A stretch of 64,000 bases of DNA from Dendrophyllia cribrosa. Its lineage: Eukaryota > Cnidaria > Anthozoa > Scleractinia > Dendrophylliidae. Positions 56,743-64,000 of the stretch are shown here, one piece after another; the first letter of the stretch is position 1, and every line of letters starts with the position of its first letter. The notes beneath the pieces were generated by a model that searched no databases, was not told the DNA's origin, and saw nothing but the letters and a program-made list of their open reading frames with translations. Where the stretch lies: contig JAJLRJ010000006.1 of NCBI GenBank assembly GCA_024195265.1, forward strand, positions 4,326,407 to 4,390,406, given 5' to 3'. A program made the position numbers and the translations under genes.

Positions 56743-57231
56743 AGAAGAAATTGCAAACATGTTTATGGGAAACGTGTTTCGTTGAAACATATTAATTCAG
56801 ACATGTTTCGCTGATGATATGAACACAGCATCAGAAGTGTGCATGAACCCCTTTTGCTATCTTTTATATTTTTCAATTACGTGTCAAACAAATTATGACA
56901 TCTCATAAATATGTTTTTAAAATTTAACCACCAAATGGCTGCATTTCAGCCAACAGGAAAACAATATACTCAATTTAATGATAGGTAATGTATAAACCTC
57001 TCGAGTGCATAAAACGTTTAGCCCTAAAAGACTCAAAGATACAAAAACGAAGGGTTTTAAAACGGCACACTTGTTTGTATTTATAGACGGTTAGACGAGT
57101 GTGATCTGATGGTAAAGTGCATAATGGATGTAGTTAATGGCCAGTTAATGGCACTTTCTATGCAGGTGATAAAAGAGGAGGTGACATGAAATGACACCCG
57201 AATTGTTCAGTGAAAAGCACTTCGCTTACTT

Positions 57232-57480
57232 GTGCAGCACCATTACAAAGTTGTCGTTGGCAATGACAAACTGTTTTCACCAAGTGGAAGTTCTCACGTA
57301 GTTATACCTTTACAGGTCCAAACTAAAGCGGTCGAACGTTTTACTCGGCAATCCAAAGTTATCGTTGCTGTTTTCAGCAAGTGGAAGTTCTCACGCAGTT
57401 ATACCTTTACAGATCCAAACTGAAGCCGCAGTCCAACGTTTTACTCAGTCCAAAGTTCCTTTTACACAGAGGTTTTAAAA
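57232..57480 (+). repeat. 5' leader module, two tandem copies (GPCR unit 3)
   Basis: Two modules as in unit 1. The second has a shortened link (GTTGCTGTTTTCAGCAAG). Confidence 0.65.
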
Positions 57481-57499
57481 GCAGTATTCGTCAAGAATA

Positions 57500-58405
57500 A
57501 TGGCAAACAGCACAAACGCGACGGATACAATATCATGGAGCACACCAACAGGCATGGACATATTTTTTTCAGCGCTGAACATTTTTCTATCCATCACCGC
57601 ATGTCTTGGCAATACTCTGATCCTGATTGCTCTCTATAAAGTGTCGTCCATTTATCCACCAACCAAATGGTTGTTTGGATGTCTGGCAGTCACCGATCTT
57701 TGTGTTGGCCTTCTTTCTCTACCGCCCAACGCTATAAGTTATATTGATATGGATGGCAAATCAACATATTTAGTTGTGAGTAATGTTTCCTTTATCATGT
57801 TAATTCTAGTATCAGGCCAAACATCGGCCGCCATCAGTGTAGACAGACTTCTCGCTCTGTTGTTGCGAATGAGGTACAGACATGTTGTAACTTTACGGAG
57901 AGTTCGTATAGTCATAGGTTGTGTTTGGTTATTTGCTGTTTTAAACGCTGCTTTATGGACCGCAGAAATAATAGTCATTATCGATATAATTGATTTCCTT
58001 TTTTGGACATTCTTTGGTTTAATGATACTTTCTATTGTAATTTCAACGTTCTGTTACATAAAGATTTTTTTTACTCTCCGCAATCGACAAGCCCAAATGC
58101 AAGACCATGTTCAGTCAGAACTGAACGCAGGAAGAAATCCATTGAACATTGCACGATACAAGAAGACAGTGTGGAGCATAGCTTGGGTGCAGTTGGCATT
58201 ACTCATCTGCTATGCACCTTATACTATAATATATTTGATGTGGTATGGAAACATAGCCTTTTCGACTGTTACATCAGTCACAATTCGATTTGCATCATGT
58301 CTACTTTATTTGAACTCGTCTCTTAACCCGATCCTTTACTGTTGGAGGATCAGAGATGTGAGACAGCAAGTGAAGAACATACTCCGCAAGTGTGCTCCTT
58401 GTTGA
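57500..58405 (+). CDS. Rhodopsin-class GPCR, array copy 3
   Basis: 301 residues, intact. Differences from copy 1 include MD at 19-20, L76P at the end of TM2, I87K in the first extracellular loop, K139I, I175M, RNRQ for RHQQ, G212R, M232L, and IAFSTVTSVTIRFASC before TM7. The proline and lysine near the extracellular face are the least conservative changes in the array. A retroelement fragment begins 69 bp downstream of the stop codon, and so interrupts the 3' flank rather than the coding frame. Confidence 0.85.
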   Translation: MANSTNATDTISWSTPTGMDIFFSALNIFLSITACLGNTLILIALYKVSSIYPPTKWLFGCLAVTDLCVGLLSLPPNAISYIDMDGKSTYLVVSNVSFIMLILVSGQTSAAISVDRLLALLLRMRYRHVVTLRRVRIVIGCVWLFAVLNAALWTAEIIVIIDIIDFLFWTFFGLMILSIVISTFCYIKIFFTLRNRQAQMQDHVQSELNAGRNPLNIARYKKTVWSIAWVQLALLICYAPYTIIYLMWYGNIAFSTVTSVTIRFASCLLYLNSSLNPILYCWRIRDVRQQVKNILRKCAPC

Positions 58406-58473
58406 ATTAAACAGTAGAGATGGGTTAGTATATATGTAGTCATGCAATTTACAAGGGAAAGATAGACACTCGG

Positions 58474-59112
58474 TTTAATAAATTCGCAAAGTTGATCAAT
58501 GCCTGGTAGACGAAGCTGAAATTCCTTGTCCAAATAATGAGTCTTAGAGATACCGCCGTTAACAGAAGCGGAGTGTGGGAAACTCAAATCCATCACCACA
58601 CGACGCTTAGTGGAACCGCGCTTGTTGACCGTTTGTAAAGGTGAAATAACTAGAGGTTGGGGTAAAGGATTGCAGTGAAAAGGCCCGGCTATCGCTGCAA
58701 AACTCAGTTCGGTATCCAAATAATGTTGTACGTCCTCTCGGTAAGAAAGTGCGGATGAATGGTTAATGTCGGAGGAGATCGGTACAATATTCGAGGTATA
58801 ATTGATGGGCCAGCCATATTGTAGAAATTCCACAACATCGCGATCGACGTAATCCACAAGATAAGCACGCCATACGCTGACGTTTAGCTGTGAAGGTACG
58901 GGAATTTTGGCGCCGAAGGCGTTAGGGTGCGGAGAGTTTAGAGCAAGAATGTGAGCAATGACCGCTTTTACGGAGTGAGATGTGTGGAATTCGTGTCTGG
59001 AAGAAATAACAGAAACAATTTGTGTATCCGTGTCCGTGTCCGTGTCCGTTTCCGTGTCCGTGTCAATATCCGAGGAAAAAATCGAACGGGCACATGTACG
59101 CTGCGAAAATCG
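58474..59112 (-). pseudogene. N-terminal part of a DIRS-like reverse-transcriptase polyprotein
   Basis: Open from just after the gag stop to the insertion edge, in the same reading frame as gag. It begins with an acidic (DT)n stretch encoded by a CGTGTC repeat (about 59032-59070). Then come FGAKIPVPSQLNVSVWRAYL, QYGWPINY, a FAAIAGPFHCNPLP region and RRVVMDLSFPHSASVNGGI, which are typical of the start of DIRS/Ngaro reverse transcriptases. It stops before the palm motifs (no YxDD-type box), with RNase H and tyrosine recombinase also missing, so it cannot be active. The element belongs to transposons, not to an identified virus. Confidence 0.75.
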
Positions 59113-59973
59113 TCATTGATTCCCGGGAATCGGCATTTTCCGTTTAGGACAATGTAGCATTGGATGATCGGGAGATTTACACACCCGGCACATGTGATGA
59201 GTCGCGTAACTATCCGAAGTGGAATCACAAAGGCAAGTGCCCTTGTAATTCCACGCCTGACAGCTCTTGCTTTGTTCTCCGTGCGGAGTAACTGAGGATT
59301 GTGACGCAGGCGGTAGATGTGTGGGTGTGGGCTTTAGTACAGACGCTGTCGAGCGTAAATCGGAATGCTTAAAATACGTGGATGCCATTTCCCGGATCTC
59401 GCCTATGTGCTCCCATTCAAGTCGTCGTAGCTCTACTTGTTTTGCTATATGTGAATAAAAGCCACGTACACTAGGCCACGAATAACTGATAGCCTTCAGC
59501 ATAAGTAATTCGAGGATAGCGTGCATGTGTTGTTTAGCATCTAGCTCGTAATTCCTCACCATCGAGAGGTAACCCGCGACAAAGGCGGGGAGCTCTAGAG
59601 AACTGAATTCCGAAACAGTCGACGTACCTGGTACGAAATCTTGTGGCCAATCGATGCTTCTCTTCTTTGATGGTTCCTTGGCTGCATTGGTATGTTCAAT
59701 ATTTGGCTGAGAGGGCGTTGTTGCGCTTTGACGCAGCCGAAGGACCTCCAATTCGAGAGCCAGTTTCTCCTTCTGCAGTTTAACTAACTCCAACTCCTTG
59801 TCAAGAAGATCGTGTCGAGGCATGGCCTGTTGTGGTTCGGCGGGCGAGCGTGTGTGTTCTTCTAAGTTTAACTGCGAGAGTTGTTCGAGAAACGAACGAT
59901 GCGGAATGTCAAAATCCACCGCGGGAGAGGCTGCTGATTTAGCTTTAGCGGTGCGTCGGCGGGTACCTGACAT
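59113..59973 (-). CDS. Gag-like protein of the DIRS-type element
   Basis: 287 codons including the TGA stop at 59113-59115. An N-terminal basic segment, a coiled coil at about residues 50-82 (LDKELELVKLQKEKLALELE), a central helical domain containing SYSWPSVRGFYSHIAKQ, and a C-terminal CCHC zinc knuckle (CRVCKSPDHPMLHC, spacing 2-4-4). In such elements gag packages the RNA. The frame is intact, so the insertion may be young. After the TGA the frame stays open into the polymerase region. Confidence 0.7.
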   Translation of the reverse strand: MSGTRRRTAKAKSAASPAVDFDIPHRSFLEQLSQLNLEEHTRSPAEPQQAMPRHDLLDKELELVKLQKEKLALELEVLRLRQSATTPSQPNIEHTNAAKEPSKKRSIDWPQDFVPGTSTVSEFSSLELPAFVAGYLSMVRNYELDAKQHMHAILELLMLKAISYSWPSVRGFYSHIAKQVELRRLEWEHIGEIREMASTYFKHSDLRSTASVLKPTPTHLPPASQSSVTPHGEQSKSCQAWNYKGTCLCDSTSDSYATHHMCRVCKSPDHPMLHCPKRKMPIPGNQ

Positions 59974-60184
59974 GCTTACTTATATTTGAGATTGAGAGGA
60001 ACGCTAGAGTTTGACTTTTACGGTCGAGAGAGCGATCGTCTCGGATGAGATCGTTAAGAATAAAACTAGCGAGCAACCTAGCTGACAGATGGAGTGATCT
60101 GAAATCCGAGAAGTCAGCGTGGCTCGGTAAATGTTTGCTATATGGTAATTACCAATCAGCACCCAACTACAGTAATCATTGCAC

Positions 60185-60210
60185 TTTACAAGGGAAAGAT
60201 AGACACTCGG
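60185..60210 (+). repeat. Second copy of a 26-bp direct repeat flanking the retroelement
   Basis: Identical to 58448-58473 (TTTACAAGGG..ACACTCGG). In the other GPCR units this sequence occurs once, about 40 bp after the stop codon. Confidence 0.9.
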
Positions 60211-61550
60211 CTTGTACATGTACCGATAGTAAAACATTGTATTAAAAAAGTTAGAACCGAGTGTTTTCATTCAAAGGATGTTAATCCTTTTACTCTAGTG
60301 TTAAACACTGAGATGTGTAATGCGATTCTATGTTTAAGTTAGTTGATGAAATCTAAAAGTGTGGTAATTAAAATAAAAAAAGCTGGTCTCCGGTTCTTTA
60401 GTGTGGTGTTTGTTCAAGCTAAAACAAGTGGCCGTAAGAAAGAGGTGGTTGAATTAGCGAGGTCATGTGTCCGTTAGGCAGGGTTCCACTGATCATACAT
60501 GTAGACTCCGGTTTTTCGATGTGATTCGCCAGCTATAATTGTGAAGAAATGCGTTCACTTTTAGGAAGGAAAACATTCATGAAAAAAATGAATACTTGCG
60601 AATTTTTATCTCCGTTTTCTTAGTCTGCGAAGCAGGGATAAACGGGACTAAGGGAAGAGGAAGAGGAAAAAATGCCAGTTCCCCCTTCTTTTTACGTATC
60701 CCCTCCTCCTTCCTTCCCCATTAACCCCTGCCCTATAATTAACGGTTTCATCCCCCCTCCCCGTTTCCCTTCACAGTCAATACTGACAATAAACAACAGA
60801 CAGATAATATTACCGGTACATTTTTTGCCGTACCAATCCGGTGCTCGCGAGCTTTGAGGGACCAGAAAAATCGAAAATAATTCAAATGTTTATGACAAAC
60901 GCGAAACTACCCACTTTCACGTAGGAACGGGAAACGGCAGATGGCAACAGTTAGATTTTTGCCGTTCGCGTGAAAAACTGGGACTGATGCATTTTAAACA
61001 TTCAACTCGTGTTATTTCAAATAAAAACGTTCACTTTTACTTTCACAGTTTTAATCTTTTAGGTATAGTGGGCGTTCATCAGCTAGTGAAGATGACGATG
61101 TGACAGTCGTGAGCATTGTCATTTCCAACCAATTATTAGAGGAGCAACAAAAGTTTTATTATTTTTACCTTAGATGACCGACTTACCTAGTGTTTGTTCT
61201 CGACAACTAGAAGTGTGTACGAACATGTTATCAGCTTGTATATTATATAGTTCCTTAGCGAGCCACAAAATTAACATATCGTTTTTCCCCGAAATAAAAA
61301 CTGAATAATACTTAAGTCGCCTTTTGGCGACTTGCTGGATACAAATACTTTTCTAGAAAGACGAAACCGAAATATTTTTTTTTAAAAAAAGTATCGAATT
61401 CTGTTAGCCATCCGCTCTTGTCAATTATGCCATGTATTAAATCGCCCAACTACAATCTCGGAAAAAGACCAGTAACAGGCCAAAAATGAATACTATGCGT
61501 TTTAAACTCCTTTATCAATAGCTTATATTGAAATCTTAGCCATTATAGTG

Positions 61551-61754
61551 CAGTGGAACCCCGCCTTACGGTCACCTCGTTAATACGGTCACCTCGTTAA
61601 TACGGTCACCTCGTTATTACGGTCACTTTTTTTTGTCCCGGCGAAACGCGCACCCATACATTTTCTTATAATGAAATCCCGTTAATGCGGCCACCCCGTT
61701 AATACGGCCAAATTTTCATGGCCCGTTGGTGACCGTATTAAAGGGGTTCCACTG
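61551..61754. mobile_element. Tigger/pogo-like MITE, GPCR unit 3
   Basis: Same site and ends as the copy at 56096-56282. The left target base is mutated (TG instead of TA), and there is one extra internal TAATACGGTCACCTCGT unit. Confidence 0.8.
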
Positions 61755-61850
61755 TAATTATTTTATGTTATTTCATGTAACTTTAACTCGCCATTTTTAA
61801 CACCTTATAACATCAGATATGTATTTTTATCTTTTGAAACTGCAATTTTA

Positions 61851-62204
61851 TTGTTCACATTAACTGTTAATTTCAAAATACGTATCACGCCTGGTTATAT
61901 AATTTATGCTGTTCATTATGAAGCAGACATAAGCTCGCACGAAATCTTTATAAAAAAAGAACTGACAAAATAGAGCTCGAACTTGCTGTTACATGTTTTT
62001 ATGGTTTAATCTCACTTGTCAAGTTCTTCGCGAACGAAACTTTAAAAGTGAGATTAAACCACAAACAGCAAGTTCGAGCTCTATTTTGTCGGTTCATGAG
62101 TAATTATCAAGATTTCAAGCGAGCTTATGTTTGCTTCATAAAACGGCAAAAATTGTAGAACCAGACATGAAACGTGTTTTGAAATAAATAATTAATGTGA
62201 ACAA
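61851..62204. repeat. Long fold-back element, GPCR unit 3
   Basis: Same arrangement as 56379-56742. Confidence 0.75.
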
Positions 62205-62704
62205 CAGAAGAAATTGCAAACATGTTTACGGGAAACGCGTTTCGTTGAAACATATTAATTCAAACATGTTTCGCTGATGATATGAACACAGCATTAGAAG
62301 TGTGCATGAATCTTTTTTGCTATCTTTTATATTTTTCAATTACGTGTCAAACAAATTATGACATCTCATAAGGTTTTTAAAAAATTTAACCACCAAATAC
62401 CTGTATTTTAGCCAACAGGAAAACAATATACTCAATTTAATGATAAGTAATGTATAAACCTCTCGAGTGCATAAAACGTTTAGCCCTAAAACACCCAAAG
62501 ATACAAAAACGAAGGGTTTTAAAAACGGCACACTTGTTTGTATTTATAGACGGTTAGACGAGTGTGATCTGATGGTAAAGTGCATAATGGATGTAGTTAA
62601 TGGCCAGTTAATGGCACTTTCTATGCAGGTGATAAAAGAGGAGGTCACATGACATGACACCCGAATTGTTCAGTGAAAAGCACTTCGCTTGCTTGTGCAG
62701 CACC

Positions 62705-62820
62705 ATAACAAAGTTGTCGTTGGCAATGACAAACTGTTTTCACCAAGTGGAAGTTCTCACGTAGTTATACCTTTACAGGTCCAAACTAAAGCGGTCGAAC
62801 GTTTTACTCAGTCCAAAGTT
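62705..62820 (+). repeat. 5' leader module, single copy (GPCR unit 4)
   Basis: One copy of the leader module, followed by CAGTCCAAAGTTCC and the receptor start. Confidence 0.65.
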
Positions 62821-62862
62821 CCTTTTACACAGAGGTTTTAAAAGCAGTATTCGTCAAGAATA

Positions 62863-63771
62863 ATGGCAAACAGCACAAACGCGACGGATACAATATCAAG
62901 AAGCACACCAACAGGCATAGACATATTATTTTCAGCCCTGATCATTTTTCTATCCATCACCGCATGTCTTGGCAATACTCTGATCCTGATTGCTCTCTAT
63001 AAAGTGTCGTCCATTTATCCACCAACCAAATGGTTGTTTGTATGTCTGGCAGTCACCGATCTTTGTGTTGGCCTTCTTTCTCTACCGCTCAACGCTATAA
63101 GTTATATTGATATGGATGGCATATCAACATATTTAGTGATGAGTAATGTTTCCTTTATCATGTTAATTCTAGTATCAGGCCAAACATCGGCCGCCATCAG
63201 TGTAGACAGACTTCTCGCTCTATTAGTGCGAGTGAGGTACAGACATGTTGTAACTTTACGGAGAGTTCGTATAGTCATAGGTTGTGTTTGGTTATTTGCT
63301 GTTTTAAACGGTGCTTTATGGACCGCAGAAATAATAGTCATTATCGATATTACTGATTTCCTTTTTTGGACATTCTTTGGTTTAATAATACTTTCTATTG
63401 TAATTTCAACGTTGTGTTACATAAAGATTTTCTTTACTCTTGGCCATCAACAAGCTCAAATGCAAGACCATGTTCAGTCAGAACTGAACGCAGGAGGAAA
63501 TCCATTGAACATTGCACGATACAAGAAGACAGTGTGGAGCATAGCTTGGGTGCAGATGGCATTACTCATCTACTATGCACCTTATACTATAATCTGTTTG
63601 ACAGTGTGGTATGGAAACATAGACTTTTCGACTGTTACATTAGTCACACTTCGATTTGCATTATGTCTACTTTATTTGAACTCGTCTCTTAACCCGATCC
63701 TTTACTGTTGGAGGATCAGAGATGTGAGACAGCAAGTGAAGAACATACTCCGCAAGTGTGCTCCTTGTTGA
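62863..63771 (+). CDS. Rhodopsin-class GPCR, array copy 4
   Basis: 302 residues, intact. The most divergent copy: W13R, F22L, G60V in TM2, a M for V at 93, VRVRYRH for LRMRYRH after DRL, R194G in the third intracellular loop, C237Y in TM6 (IYYAPY), and ICLTVWYGN in the third extracellular loop. These hit both the G-protein-facing side and the TM6 core, so its coupling could differ. The unit's similarity to the others ends about 196 bp after the stop. Confidence 0.85.
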   Translation: MANSTNATDTISRSTPTGIDILFSALIIFLSITACLGNTLILIALYKVSSIYPPTKWLFVCLAVTDLCVGLLSLPLNAISYIDMDGISTYLVMSNVSFIMLILVSGQTSAAISVDRLLALLVRVRYRHVVTLRRVRIVIGCVWLFAVLNGALWTAEIIVIIDITDFLFWTFFGLIILSIVISTLCYIKIFFTLGHQQAQMQDHVQSELNAGGNPLNIARYKKTVWSIAWVQMALLIYYAPYTIICLTVWYGNIDFSTVTLVTLRFALCLLYLNSSLNPILYCWRIRDVRQQVKNILRKCAPC

Positions 63772-64000
63772 ATTAAACAGTAGAGATGAACCAGTATATA
63801 TGTAGTCATGCAATTTACAAGGGAAAGATAGACACTCGGCTTGTACATGTACCGATAGTAAAACATTGTATTAAAAAAGTTAGAACCGAGTGTTTTCATT
63901 CAAAGGATGTTAATCCTTTTACTCTACTGTTAAACACTGAGATGTGTAATGTGATTCTATGTTTAAGGTGGCTTACTACAGTTTATAGGGGTCACCAGAT

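Larger units (their letters stand above)
58474..60184 (-). mobile_element. DIRS/YR-type retroelement, 5' fragment
   Basis: About 1.7 kb inserted into the 3' flank of GPCR copy 3, minus orientation. From its 5' side: about 0.2 kb of leader, a gag-like frame, one stop codon, and the start of a reverse-transcriptase frame that breaks off at the insertion edge. A 26-bp direct repeat of target sequence flanks it (58448-58473 and 60185-60210). Confidence 0.8.
49709..63967 (+). repeat. Tandem array of four GPCR units
   Basis: Units start near 49709, 53221, 56832 and 62295, at the recurring GAAGTGTGCATG motif (GAAGCGTGCATC in unit 1). Spacing is about 3.5, 3.6 and 5.5 kb, the third enlarged by a 1.7-kb retroelement. 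Each unit has a 5' flank, the receptor frame, a long 3' flank and a fold-back element. Homology of unit 4 to the others stops at about 63967. Confidence 0.9.

Noticed and set aside
59113..60184. Endogenous retrovirus
   Set aside because: No LTRs or envelope; the reverse-transcriptase start resembles DIRS/Ngaro elements.

Overview
The window looks like anthozoan cnidarian nuclear DNA, most likely a stony coral. Animal genes with introns are present, among them kaptin, an NF-kappa-B-repressing-factor-like gene, an RNF217-type RBR ligase and Dicer. Around them lie AT-rich spacers full of short inverted-repeat elements, a tRNA-derived SINE, a DIRS-type retroelement fragment and a lineage-specific array of rhodopsin-class receptors. 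The species cannot be named from the sequence.

Layout. 1-6.5 kb: a terminal exon of a cysteine-rich secreted-type protein (about 1116-1345, +), then mostly inverted-repeat elements. 6.5-9.5 kb: an NKRF-like gene (-) head to head with a two-exon gene (+) for a probable mitochondrial membrane protein that shows an apparent +1 frameshift. 12.2-13.0 kb: an intronless RBR E3 ligase, followed by a SINE pair. 13.8-26.5 kb: a complete 12-exon kaptin (KPTN) gene on the minus strand, which I joined exon by exon with consistent phases into 430 codons.

21.6-50.1 kb: a direct tandem duplication of about 14.3 kb (copy A about 21609-35895, copy B about 35896-50103) with very high identity. Each copy carries KPTN exons 1-4, a 238-residue gene with GIY-YIG-like features, and the last three exons of Dicer (RNase IIIb end and dsRBD), all on the minus strand, plus a GPCR 5' flank at the right edge. 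Only copy A's KPTN exons continue into a full gene, and only copy B's Dicer exons could connect to upstream Dicer exons. The junction therefore puts an orphan KPTN promoter and exons 1-4 (B) directly upstream of orphan Dicer 3' exons (A). The copies differ by a hairpin MITE only in B, about 0.92 kb only in A, and an 88-bp minisatellite with 6 units in A and 13 in B.

50.4-63.8 kb: four tandem intact GPCR genes (+) in units of about 3.5 kb. The third unit is interrupted downstream of its gene by a 1.7-kb retroelement fragment on the minus strand.

Main caution: a near-identical tandem copy in a probably heterozygous genome could be an uncollapsed haplotype. Read depth and spanning long reads would decide.
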